A stretch of DNA of 64,000 bases, taken from positions 31,609 to 95,608 of the forward strand of contig DASTRY010000073.1 in the NCBI GenBank assembly GCA_035760965.1, given 5' to 3'. A model generated the notes under the pieces. The model had not been told where the DNA came from and searched no databases. It was given only the letters and a program-made list of their open reading frames with translations. The DNA is from JADGHX01 sp035760965 (GTDB taxonomy: Bacteria; Pseudomonadota; Gammaproteobacteria; Steroidobacterales; Steroidobacteraceae). Below, one piece after another: positions 44,397-52,990 of the stretch (position 1 is its first letter; every line of letters begins with the position of its first letter). The position numbers were made by a program, and so were the translations under genes.

Positions 44397-45716
44397 ATGT
44401 TCATCACCAAGAAACACCTTCCCCGCCGGACGTTCCTGCGCGGCGCGGGTGCGATGATCGCTTTGCCCCTGCTCGACGCCATGATTCCGGCGCGCACCGC
44501 GCTCGCCGCCACCGCGGCGAAACCGCTGCCGAAGATGGCATTCATCTACTTCCCGCACGGCGCGATCATGGAGAAGTGGACGCCGGAGAAGGAGGGCAAG
44601 GATTTCGAGCTCTCCCCGATCCTGACGCCGCTCAAGGATTTCAAGGACAAGCTGACCGTCGTCAGCGGTCTCGGCAATCGGCCCGGGGAGAGCCAGGCGG
44701 TGCACGCCATCGTGCCGGCCACGTGGCTCTCGTGCGTCCATCCCAAGCAAGGGCAAGAGCCGAACATGGCGCCGACGGCGGATCAAATCGCCGCCCAGCA
44801 CATCGGCCAGGACACACCGCTTCCGTCCCTCGAAATCGCCACCGAGGCGCAGGGCGGCGGCGGCGCGTGCGACCGCGATTACGGCTGCAACTACTCGGGG
44901 ACGATCTCCTTCCGCACGGCATCGACGCCGCTGCCCATGGAGTACAACCCGAAGAAGCTGTTCGAGCGCCTGTTCGGTCGCGGCGATTCGCCCGAAGAGC
45001 GCACGGCGCTCGTCCAGCAGTACGGCAGCATTCTCGACATGGTGCGGGAGGATGCGGCGGACCTGCAGAGGAAGCTCGGTGCGCGCGACCAAGCCGTGCT
45101 CTCGGACTACCTGGAGACGGTGCGTGAGCTCGAGCGCCGCGTGCAGAAGACGCAGGCGCAGGACCTCTCGAAGCTGAACCTACCGAAGGTGCCGGTGGGC
45201 ATTCCCGAATCGTTCGATCAGCACCTGAACCTGATGTTCGACATGGCGGCGCTCGCGTGGCAGGGCAACCTCACGCGCATCGTGAACTACATGCTGGCGG
45301 CGGAAGTGAGTGGCCGCACATACAACATCGTCGGTGTGCCGGACGCGTTCCATGCCGTGTCCCACCATGCGAACGATCCGGTGAAGAAGGAGAAGCTGGT
45401 TCGCATCCAGACGTATCACACGCAGGTGTTCGCGAAGTGGCTCACGAAGCTGGCGAACACACCGGACGGCGATGGCTCGCTGCTCGATCACGCGATCATT
45501 CTGTACGGCTCGAACATGAGCAACAGCGATCGCCACAACCAGTTCCCGTTGCCCACGGCCATCGTCGGCGGCGGTTGCGGCAAGCTGAAGGGCGGCCAGC
45601 ATCTGCGCTACCCGGATCACACGCCGATCGCGAACGTGTTGCTGACGCTGCTCGATCGCGCGGGCGTGCCGATCGAGAAGATCGGCGACAGCAACGGCAA
45701 GCTCACGGAGGTCTGA
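44397..45716 (+). CDS. DUF1552 family Tat-type exported protein, module B
   Basis: This 439-residue paralogue of the protein at 31052 starts at ATG 44397, chosen because GAGGAAAG lies 5 nt upstream and because M-F-I-T-K-K-H is shared with the other copy. The twin-arginine motif is P-R-R-T-F-L-R-G. Conserved with module A are Y-F-P-H-G-A, the C158-D-R-D-Y-G-C164 pair, P-D-A-F-H-A-V-S-H-H and Y-G-S-N-M-S-N-S-D-R-H-N. The function is unknown and metal binding is inferred from the His/Asp motifs. The ankyrin gene starts 2 bp after the stop, so the two are translationally coupled. Confidence 0.9.
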   Translation: MFITKKHLPRRTFLRGAGAMIALPLLDAMIPARTALAATAAKPLPKMAFIYFPHGAIMEKWTPEKEGKDFELSPILTPLKDFKDKLTVVSGLGNRPGESQAVHAIVPATWLSCVHPKQGQEPNMAPTADQIAAQHIGQDTPLPSLEIATEAQGGGGACDRDYGCNYSGTISFRTASTPLPMEYNPKKLFERLFGRGDSPEERTALVQQYGSILDMVREDAADLQRKLGARDQAVLSDYLETVRELERRVQKTQAQDLSKLNLPKVPVGIPESFDQHLNLMFDMAALAWQGNLTRIVNYMLAAEVSGRTYNIVGVPDAFHAVSHHANDPVKKEKLVRIQTYHTQVFAKWLTKLANTPDGDGSLLDHAIILYGSNMSNSDRHNQFPLPTAIVGGGCGKLKGGQHLRYPDHTPIANVLLTLLDRAGVPIEKIGDSNGKLTEV

Positions 45717-45718
45717 GC

Positions 45719-47323
45719 ATGCGCACGACGGGCCTCGCGGTCGCAGCGGCTTCCGCCTTGCTCGGACAGCTGCTCGCCGCTCCTGCGCTGATGGCGCAGG
45801 TCAAGGGCGCGCCGGTCGTCACGGAGGCGGCGGCTCCCGCTGCGCATCCCGTCGCTTCGCTGCTCGAGGCGGCGAAGACGGGCGACAGCGCGGTTGCGCT
45901 GGACCTGATCAAGCACGGGGCCGATGTGAATGCGGCCGAAGCGGACGGAACGACCGCGCTGCACTGGGCCGTGTACCGCAACGACACGGCGCTCGTGCAG
46001 GCGCTGCTCGCAGCCGGCGCGAAGGCCAATGTGACGAACGACTTCGGCTCATCGCCGCTCTCCGAGGCGGCGGTCACGGGGAACGTCGCCGTCATCGATG
46101 CGCTGCTGAAGGCGGGCGCCGACCCCGAATCGCCGAATGCGGACGGGCAGACCGCGCTCATGGTGCTCGCGCGCACGAGCAATCTCGAAGCCGCGAAGCT
46201 GCTGCTGAAAAAGGGCGCGAACGTCAACGCCGTCGAGAAGTGGCATGGGCAGACGGCGCTCATGTGGGCCGCCGCGCAAGAGCAGCCGGAGATGGTGAAG
46301 CTGCTTGTGAAGCACGGCGCGAACGTGAACGCGCGTTCGCTCGTGAACAATTGGCAGCGTCAGGTGACGGCCGAGCCGCGCGCGCAGGCGCGCCCGGCGG
46401 GCGGGCTCACGCCGCTGCTCTACGCCGCGCGTCAAGGCTGCCTCGGTTGCGTGCAGGCGCTGGTGGAGGGCAAGGCCGACGTCGATATGGCGGATCCCGA
46501 AGGCGTCACACCGCTGATCGTCGCCATCAACAACTTCCACTTCGATGTCGGCGCGTATCTCCTGAAACACGGCGCGAATCCGAACAAGTGGGACTGGTGG
46601 GGACGCACGCCACTCTATCTCGCCGTCGATCTCAACACGGTGCCCCATGGCGGGCGGCCCGATCGCATCTCGCTCGACCAGACGACGAGCCTCGAGATGA
46701 TCGAGCTGCTGCTCGACGCGGGCGCGAACCCGAATGCGCAACTGAAGCTGTTCCCGCCGTATCGCGCGCTCGGCCCGGATCGCGGCGCGGACTTGATGCT
46801 GACGATGGGTGCAACGCCGCTGTTGCGTGCCGCGAAGGCAGGCGATGTGCCCGCGATCAAGCTGCTCCTCGCGCATGGCGCGAACCCGAACCTGCCGAAC
46901 ATCTACGGCACGACGCCCATCATGGCGGCGGCAGGTCTGAGCTCGAACGAGATCGACACGCGCGGCCGCTTCAAGACGCAGGAGGAGGCGGTCGAGTCGA
47001 TCAATCTGCTCGTCGCGGCCGGCGCCGACGTGAATGCGAGGGAGACGCGCACGTGCCCGCCGACGAGCTCCGTCTGCGCGAGTGGCCAGACGGCCCTGCA
47101 CGGGGCGGCGCTATGGGGCTGGAACGACGTTATCAAGGCGCTGGTGGCCCACAATGCCGACATCAATGCCAAGGACGACAAGGGCCATACGCCGCTGGAT
47201 TCGGCTCTGGGTAGGGCTGGCGGGCACGGGCGCGGAGGCACGCGCATCGAGGTCCACGAGCAGACCGCGGCCCTCATCCGGGAGCTCGCGGCCGCGGCGT
47301 CCCCACCGAAGGCGCAGCTCTAA
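45719..47323 (+). CDS. Exported ankyrin-repeat protein, module B
   Basis: This 534-residue protein starts at ATG 45719 with GGAGG 8 nt upstream. The signal peptide (1-~27) ends near L-M-A-Q. About eleven ankyrin-type repeats follow, in the same order as in the first copy, including the insertion with N-W-Q-R-Q-V-T-A-E and the R-Q-G-C241-L-G-C244-V repeat whose Cys pair aligns with C220/C223 of copy A. An extra Cys pair (C-P-P-T-S-S-V-C, near 443-450) is specific to this copy. The role is probably a periplasmic protein-binding scaffold. It is the last gene of the module B operon and is followed by a strong hairpin. Confidence 0.9.
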   Translation: MRTTGLAVAAASALLGQLLAAPALMAQVKGAPVVTEAAAPAAHPVASLLEAAKTGDSAVALDLIKHGADVNAAEADGTTALHWAVYRNDTALVQALLAAGAKANVTNDFGSSPLSEAAVTGNVAVIDALLKAGADPESPNADGQTALMVLARTSNLEAAKLLLKKGANVNAVEKWHGQTALMWAAAQEQPEMVKLLVKHGANVNARSLVNNWQRQVTAEPRAQARPAGGLTPLLYAARQGCLGCVQALVEGKADVDMADPEGVTPLIVAINNFHFDVGAYLLKHGANPNKWDWWGRTPLYLAVDLNTVPHGGRPDRISLDQTTSLEMIELLLDAGANPNAQLKLFPPYRALGPDRGADLMLTMGATPLLRAAKAGDVPAIKLLLAHGANPNLPNIYGTTPIMAAAGLSSNEIDTRGRFKTQEEAVESINLLVAAGADVNARETRTCPPTSSVCASGQTALHGAALWGWNDVIKALVAHNADINAKDDKGHTPLDSALGRAGGHGRGGTRIEVHEQTAALIRELAAAASPPKAQL

Positions 47324-47346
47324 AACATCTCTCGACTCGAGGCGGA

Positions 47347-47379
47347 ATCGGGCGCGCAGGCGTGAGCTGCGCGCCCGAT
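47347..47379 (+). terminator. Strong hairpin downstream of the module B operon
   Basis: A 13-bp perfect inverted repeat (47347-47359 with 47367-47379) with a 7-base loop lies 24 bp after the ankyrin stop. It lacks a clear T-run, so it may stop or stabilise the transcript end rather than be a textbook intrinsic terminator. Confidence 0.6.
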
Positions 47380-48139
47380 CCGCTTTGGTGTGCCCGCTAC
47401 AAATGCGTCGTGAAAATGCAATAACAGAGTGCACCGCGACCTTAGCATCGCCCAACTGTTGGCAGTAGGCGACACTCGGGTCGCCCCTTCGCGGTGCAGG
47501 CGCCGGGTGTGACATCCGTCTCATTCAGGCTCGCAGCCGCGACTTTCGGAGGCTCCCGAGCGCGACTTTAGGCTCGCTTTCGATGATCGAAATTCCTCGG
47601 ACAATCAGCCGCTCATGAGTCGATCTGCGCCGACGTTCTCACGCCATTTTGGTGCATAGCAACCACTGGGTGGACGACCGTTCCACTTCACGTTTGCCCC
47701 CGGCGACTCTGTGACGTGCATCACTTTGGCGACATCTGGTTGTTTGAAAACCAACGTGTAGACTCCCGCCGCATCTCGCGTGACGAACTGTTGCGGAAAG
47801 GGAAAGAGAGCTTTAAGGGAAAGCGGCTTGTTAGGGAGTAACCGAGCGTGGCCATATCGCGGCCCAATTCGAATGGCTCGGGTGGAAAGGACCGGCACCG
47901 CATCGCGGAGCGCTTGCAGCGACACGCAGGCCCGGACGGCCAGGACGACTTCCCTCGCGAGCGTGACTTCCAAATGTGAACCCGAGCGACCGAGTTTGTG
48001 CGACCGCCGCGCTGTGTGGGCGCGCGGTGGGCTGTGTGTAGGTGTGTGTGCGGCGGTGTGAATGGAGTCAGCCACTCCCTCGGCCCGGAGTGTGACCGCC
48101 AGGTTTTTCAGCTTGTTTTCCTGATTGGGGGGTTAACCG
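47380..48139. other. Long non-coding stretch upstream of TonB receptor 1
   Basis: About 760 bp without a convincing gene, noticeably less GC-rich and less codon-like than its surroundings. It contains the CRP-like site at 47710-47725 and a G/T-rich run at about 48014-48061 with repeated TGTGTG words just before the receptor. A minus-strand open frame at 47605-48075 has no recognisable domain and low-complexity ends, so I do not call it. It probably holds the receptor's regulatory region, possibly with a decayed gene. Confidence 0.5.
47710..47725. promoter_or_regulatory. CRP/FNR-like palindrome upstream of TonB receptor 1
   Basis: TGTGA-CGTGCA-TCACT matches TGTGA-N6-TCACA with one mismatch. 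It lies about 415 bp before the GTG start of the receptor, inside the long non-coding stretch. A transcript starting nearby would have a long leader. Not scored against a matrix. Confidence 0.35.
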
Positions 48140-51100
48140 GTGAATCGAAGCGAATCTAAGTTCAGGGCCACTCAGGTCGGCGCAGCCGTGGCTGACATCC
48201 TGAGTGCCGCAAGGTCCAGGAGGTTCGGCTCGCGCGCGGCGTGGGCCATCGCCCTGGTGGGAGCAGGAGTCGGGAACCTGGCTCATGCTCAACAAGCTTC
48301 GAGCGGCGCGCCCGAGGCATTGCAGGTCGAAGAGATCACGGTGACGGGCTCGCGCATCAAGCGCACCACCGACTTCGACACGGCGAATCCGACGACGGTC
48401 GTCGACTCGTCGTTCCTGCAGAACCTCGGCATCGTGAACGCCGGCGACGCGGTCAAGCAGCTGCCGGCGAACCTCTCGAACAACACGCCGCGCACGACGG
48501 GCAACGCGAACTTCTTCATCGGCTCGACCATCGCGAACCTGCGCGGCCTGAACCCGTTCTTCGGCAGCCGCACGCTGACGCTGCTGAACAACCGCCGCTT
48601 CGTGCCGACGAACCAGGGCGACGGCGTCGACCTGAACTTCATCCCGTCGATCATGGTCGACCGCATCGACATCGTGACGGGCGGTGTCTCCGCCGCGTAC
48701 GGTTCGGGCGCCATCGCCGGTGTGCAGAACGTGTTCCTCACCCGCAAGCTCGAAGGCGGCAAGGTGCAGGTGGACTTCGGCCAGAGCGGCGAGAGCGACG
48801 GTGACGACAAGCACGTCGGCTTCGCGTACGGCCAGGGTCTCTTCGACAACCGCGCCCATTTCGTCGTCGGGTACGAGTACGAGGACTCGGACGCGATCGG
48901 CTGCGTCAACGCGCGCGACTGGTGCAAAGAGGGCAACGGCTTCTACAACAACGTGCCGGGCGCGAACCCGCAGTTCATCCTCGGCAAGGACGTTCGTGCG
49001 AATCAGATCAGCACGACGGGCGTCTTCTATCGCACGACGCCGGGTCTCACGCAGACGATGCAGGCCGATGCCGCAGGCACCGGCGTCCTGCCGTTCAATC
49101 TCGATCCGAACGGGTCGTATGTCGGCGCGGCGCAGAACCTCGTCTCGGGCGGCGACGGCCGTCCCGTGTATCAGTACACGAACCTCTCGTCACCGGTGAA
49201 GCGTAACGTCGGTGCGGGTACGTTCACGTACGAGCTCACGGACACGATGAACCTCAGCATCGACGTGTCGTACGGCAAGGTCGAAACCACCAACATCACG
49301 GGTGCGACCGATGCGACGAACAACCCCATCTACGCGGACAACGCGTTCCTCACGCCGGCGCTCGAGGCCGCGCGCGCCGCTGCCGCCGGCACCGCGGCGT
49401 TCGCGCAGATCAACAAGGACTGGACGGCGCAGACGAATCCGCACACGGATTTCACCACCGAGGTGAAGCGCGCCGCGATTGGTCTCGACGGTAAGTTCGG
49501 CGATTCCACCTGGACCTGGGATGCGTACTACCAGTACGGCGATACCAAGCGCGAGCAGCTGGTCGCCGATGCGCGCCGCCTGACGTCGTACCTGATGGCA
49601 ATCGACGCGGTGAAGGACAATGCGGGCAACATCGTCTGCCGCGTGACGCGCGACGGCTATGCGTCGGCGGCCGCGCAGAACCCCTCGTATGGGGGTTTGA
49701 CCAACGACATGGGCAACCAGCTCGCTGCCGGTTGCGTGCCGCTGAATCCGTTCGGTACAGGCGCGATCTCGCAGGCCGCGCACGACTATGCGTTCGGCTT
49801 CCTCGACGAGCAGCTCGACTACGAGCAGCAGGTCTTCGCAGCGAGCGCCTCGGGCGACCTGATCTCGAACGGCTTCGGCCTCGGCGCCGGCCCGATCCAG
49901 GCCGCTATCGGCGTCGAGTACCGCATGGAGAAGGGCGTCAACCAGGCCCGTCAGGACGTGTCGGATGTCCTTCGCCGCGACTACCCGACGCAGTACGGCG
50001 AGTCGTTCGCCGGTGACGTGGACGTCACGGAAGGCTTCGTCGAAGCGAACCTGCCGGTGCTGGCGGATGCGGCCTTCGCGAAGAAGCTCGAGTTCAACAC
50101 CGCGGCCCGCATCTCGCGCTACGAGAACACGGGCAAGGGTCCGGACTTCAGCTCCGCGACGCGCAACATCTTCACGTGGAAGATCAGCTCGATCTGGGAT
50201 CCCACCGATTGGCTGCGCTTCCGCGGCAGTCAGTCGCGCGACAGCCGTTCGCCGAACTTCCGCGAGCTGTACTACCAGCAGGTGCTCTCGGCCGGCGGTC
50301 CGTTCAGCTTCTGTGAACGTCCCGGCACGACGCCACGCGATGCCTGCAACTTGGATCTGCGCGGTAACCTGAACCTGAATCCGGAGAAGGCCGACACGAC
50401 GACCCTGGGTCTCGTGCTCACGCCGAAGGATCTGGTGCCGGGCCTGCAGTTCGCGGTGGACTACTTCCGCATTCGCGTGAAGGATTCGATCAATCAGGGC
50501 AGCTCGCGCGTGCTCCTCGATTCGTGCGCGTACGGCGCGGTTCCGCAGAACTGCGACCCGAACAGCATCATCACGGCAAACCCGGGCGACTTCTCGGACA
50601 TCGTGACGGTCATCCCGCGCGCCTACAACGGCGTCGGCTACACCTACAAGGGTGTGGACCTCACGTCGACGTACCTCTGGCAGATCAACGACACGAACAG
50701 CATCAACTTCCGGCTGCTCGCGACGCACATGATCGACCAGTTGTACCAGACGCTGCCGAATCTGCCGGAGTATCAGATCGTCGGTCAGACGGGTACTGCG
50801 AACAACTTCCTCACGGACTATCAGTCCTCGCCGAAGTGGATCGGGAACCTGACGGCCACGTACCAGCACGGTCCGCTCTCGATCACGGGTCAGGGCCGGT
50901 TCGTCGGTCACGGCACGTTCAACTACCGCGGTGCGCTCCAGAATCCGGACGGCTCGTTCCCGCCCACCACGGGCCCGAACGCCGGCCAGTTCCTGAGCGG
51001 CGCGACGCTCGATCAGAACCGCGTGCCGAGCTATGCGGTGTTCGGTCTGTCGGGCTCGTACGAGTTCGAGAACGTGGGCCCCGCGAAGAACTTCCAGGTC

Positions 51101-51241
51101 TTCGCGACCATCGACAACCTGTTCGATCGTGATCCGCCGGTCGCCGCGGGCAACTCCGCCAACGTCAACGGCGGTACCAACGCGATCTACTTCGACACGT
51201 TCGGGCGGTACTACCGCATCGGCGTGCGGACGAACTTCTAA
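48140..51241 (+). CDS. TonB-dependent outer-membrane receptor 1
   Basis: This 1033-residue protein starts at GTG 48140 with a G-rich ribosome-binding site. An extended signal peptide runs to about residue 51 (L-A-H-A-Q). The TonB-box region V-E-E-I-T-V-T-G-S-R is followed by the plug domain (~70-200; L-P-A-N-L-S-N-N-T-P, V-T-G-G-V-S-A-A-Y-G-S-G). A long 22-strand-type barrel ends with the terminal Phe needed for outer-membrane assembly. This type, long with Asn/Gly-rich loops, imports large or complex molecules in aerobic proteobacteria; the ligand is unknown. The plug is nearly identical in wording to receptor 2 at 54080. Followed by a textbook terminator. Confidence 0.93.
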   Translation: MNRSESKFRATQVGAAVADILSAARSRRFGSRAAWAIALVGAGVGNLAHAQQASSGAPEALQVEEITVTGSRIKRTTDFDTANPTTVVDSSFLQNLGIVNAGDAVKQLPANLSNNTPRTTGNANFFIGSTIANLRGLNPFFGSRTLTLLNNRRFVPTNQGDGVDLNFIPSIMVDRIDIVTGGVSAAYGSGAIAGVQNVFLTRKLEGGKVQVDFGQSGESDGDDKHVGFAYGQGLFDNRAHFVVGYEYEDSDAIGCVNARDWCKEGNGFYNNVPGANPQFILGKDVRANQISTTGVFYRTTPGLTQTMQADAAGTGVLPFNLDPNGSYVGAAQNLVSGGDGRPVYQYTNLSSPVKRNVGAGTFTYELTDTMNLSIDVSYGKVETTNITGATDATNNPIYADNAFLTPALEAARAAAAGTAAFAQINKDWTAQTNPHTDFTTEVKRAAIGLDGKFGDSTWTWDAYYQYGDTKREQLVADARRLTSYLMAIDAVKDNAGNIVCRVTRDGYASAAAQNPSYGGLTNDMGNQLAAGCVPLNPFGTGAISQAAHDYAFGFLDEQLDYEQQVFAASASGDLISNGFGLGAGPIQAAIGVEYRMEKGVNQARQDVSDVLRRDYPTQYGESFAGDVDVTEGFVEANLPVLADAAFAKKLEFNTAARISRYENTGKGPDFSSATRNIFTWKISSIWDPTDWLRFRGSQSRDSRSPNFRELYYQQVLSAGGPFSFCERPGTTPRDACNLDLRGNLNLNPEKADTTTLGLVLTPKDLVPGLQFAVDYFRIRVKDSINQGSSRVLLDSCAYGAVPQNCDPNSIITANPGDFSDIVTVIPRAYNGVGYTYKGVDLTSTYLWQINDTNSINFRLLATHMIDQLYQTLPNLPEYQIVGQTGTANNFLTDYQSSPKWIGNLTATYQHGPLSITGQGRFVGHGTFNYRGALQNPDGSFPPTTGPNAGQFLSGATLDQNRVPSYAVFGLSGSYEFENVGPAKNFQVFATIDNLFDRDPPVAAGNSANVNGGTNAIYFDTFGRYYRIGVRTNF

Positions 51242-51267
51242 GCTCGTCGCTCGAAGTCGGTGCTCAG

Positions 51268-51302
51268 AAGGCCGCATCCGTGATCCGGATGCGGCCTTTT
51301 TT
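51268..51302 (+). terminator. Intrinsic terminator of TonB receptor 1
   Basis: A 13-bp perfect stem (51268-51280 with 51286-51298), a 5-base loop and a run of T directly after lie 26 bp downstream of the receptor stop. This is the clearest terminator in the window. Confidence 0.9.
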
Positions 51303-51356
51303 ATTTGGCAGCGGGGGAGCCGGCGCCTCTAGAATCGCCCCGGGAATTTTCGCTGC

Positions 51357-52076
51357 GTGAGTGATATGGCCGAGGTCATGACTGAAAGCGGGGTCGCCGA
51401 GAAGCGTCTGGTTTGGGATCTGCCGCTGCGACTGTTTCATTGGTTGTTGGTGCTCAGCCTGAGCGCCTCGTGGCTCACGGCCGAGCTCGGGTTCGATTGG
51501 ATGCAGATCCACATGTACCTCGGGTACTGGACCATCGGGCTGCTCATTTTTCGGATCATCTGGGGCTTCGTCGGACCGCGGCACGCGCGCTTCGCGAGCT
51601 TTCTGACCGGGCCGCAGGGAATCTGGCGGTACGCTCGCGGGCTTGCAGCGGGCACCATGATCCAGACCGCCGGCCACAACCCGCTCGGCGGCATCTCCGT
51701 CATCGTGATGCTGGTGCTGGTGGGCTTTCAGGCGGGCACCGGGCTCTTCGCGACCGATGACATCGTGTGGACGGGACCGTACAACCCGGCCGTCAGCAGC
51801 GAGACGGCGGACCGGCTGACGTCGCTCCATCACCTGAACTTCAACATCATCCTCGTGGCCGTGAGCCTGCACATCCTGGCCATCGCGTTCTACTTCCTCG
51901 TGAAGAAGCAGAACCTCATCGCCGCAATGGTCCACGGCAAGAAGGCGGTGCCGCCGCACGAGGCGATCTCCACATCGGAGATCGTGAAGGCGCTCATCGT
52001 GATCGCGATCAGCGCCGGGCTCGTGTACTGGCTGCTCAGCGCGGCGCCCACGCCGCCCTCGGACAACTATTACTGA
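51357..52076 (+). CDS. Cytochrome b561-type di-haem membrane protein
   Basis: This 239-residue protein (GTG 51357; ATG 51366 is an equally good start) has the bacterial cytochrome b561/Ni-hydrogenase b-subunit layout. Helix 1 has L-F-H-W-L-L-V, helix 2 Q-I-H-M-Y-L-G-Y-W, helix 3 starts at G-I-S-V-I-V-M-L, and helix 4 has S-L-H-I-L-A-I-A-F-Y; the His residues are likely haem ligands. An extra C-terminal helix follows (V-K-A-L-I-V-I-A-I-S-A-G). Such proteins pass electrons between the quinone pool and periplasmic cytochromes. It converges on a cytochrome c' gene, a familiar partner. The specific electron donor is unknown. Confidence 0.9.
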   Translation: MSDMAEVMTESGVAEKRLVWDLPLRLFHWLLVLSLSASWLTAELGFDWMQIHMYLGYWTIGLLIFRIIWGFVGPRHARFASFLTGPQGIWRYARGLAAGTMIQTAGHNPLGGISVIVMLVLVGFQAGTGLFATDDIVWTGPYNPAVSSETADRLTSLHHLNFNIILVAVSLHILAIAFYFLVKKQNLIAAMVHGKKAVPPHEAISTSEIVKALIVIAISAGLVYWLLSAAPTPPSDNYY

Positions 52077-52244
52077 CAGCACCGGTACTGGGACTTCCGG
52101 TTCCGCGGCAAGGCGGATCGCCCTTCATCGGTGCAAGCGTGAGTCGCTATGACTGCCCGCTCGGGCGGCCGCCGCTCGGGGAGCTCTCCGCTTCTGCAGA
52201 GTGAGCCGGGCGCGCTAGAGCGCAGGCACACGGTGCGAATGCCC

Positions 52245-52280
52245 AAAAAGAAAGCGCCGGCGGAAGTCGCCGGCGCTTTC
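52245..52280 (-). terminator. Intrinsic terminator of the cytochrome c' gene
   Basis: A 13-bp perfect stem (52250-52262 with 52268-52280) with a 5-base loop. On the minus strand it is followed by TTTTT (52245-52249), so it serves the cytochrome c' transcript, whose stop is 23 bp upstream. Confidence 0.88.
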
Positions 52281-52302
52281 GTTGCGAGCGGTCGTCGCGA
52301 GA

Positions 52303-52797
52303 TTACTTGTCGCGAAAGTTGTCGTGGCAGGCGCCGCACGCCTTGCCGACGGCCGCCGCGGCCTGCAGCACGGACTTCTTGTCGCCGCCTTTGGCCGCCG
52401 TGGTGAGCGCCGTCGCGGCTTTCGTCAGATCGTCGGCCTTGGCCTGGAAGTCGGACTTGTTGGTCCAGATGCCTTCGCGCGCCTTGGTCTTCAACTGGAA
52501 CTTGCGCGTGTCTTCGTTGAAGACCTCGGGAATCAGGGTCGACAACGATTCGATGCGCTCTCCGGCCTTCGCGGCCAGCGCGGCATCGAACGGCACCTTG
52601 TTTTTCAGCATGCCGCCGACCGGGCCGAAGCTGTAGCCGATCACCCGGAACAGCGACTGCCGCAGCTCCACGGCTTTCTGCGCGGATTCTTCGGGCGACG
52701 CCGGTGCCGAGTCCTGCGCGAGGGAGATGGAGACGGGCGCCAAAGCCAGGAACGTGACGGCCCCAAGTTTGACCCCTAAATCGACGAGTGGTCGCAT
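52303..52797 (-). CDS. Cytochrome c' (periplasmic, class II)
   Basis: This 164-residue protein starts at ATG 52797 with AAGGGG upstream. The signal peptide is residues 1-~27 (S-L-A-Q). The mature part is a four-helix bundle beginning R-Q-S-L-F-R-V-I-G, with G-P-V-G-G-M-L-K. The haem motif C154-G-A-C-H158 lies at the extreme C-terminus, as is typical of cytochrome c'/c-556. These bind NO or pass electrons in the periplasm. It lies convergent to the cytochrome b561-like gene and downstream of LysR on the same strand, and has its own terminator. Confidence 0.93.
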   Translation of the reverse strand: MRPLVDLGVKLGAVTFLALAPVSISLAQDSAPASPEESAQKAVELRQSLFRVIGYSFGPVGGMLKNKVPFDAALAAKAGERIESLSTLIPEVFNEDTRKFQLKTKAREGIWTNKSDFQAKADDLTKAATALTTAAKGGDKKSVLQAAAAVGKACGACHDNFRDK

Positions 52798-52990
52798 GTC
52801 GCAAGCCCCTTCATGAGCATGTGATTTCTGTGTGCGGGCGAGTCTAACAGACCCGCTGCGGCTGCCGCGGGCCTCCGGGCGGTTCTGCCCGCGTCGTGAA
52901 AGCGGACCGGCCGTACCTGCCACTTTCCGGGCGAACAGCTGGAACTTTCCGCGTCAACCGCCGTTGCGCGCGGTTGCATTGGCAACCACA

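Noticed and set aside
25106..47323. The duplicated module as a transposon or integron-borne element
   Set aside because: No transposase, integrase, flanking repeats or tRNA site is visible, and the copies differ in MBL orientation and in many residues, which points to old duplication.
47605..48075. 156-codon minus-strand open frame in the long gap
   Set aside because: No recognisable domain, low-complexity His/Thr-rich start and no convincing ribosome-binding site. Kept only as a possible gene remnant in the gap description.
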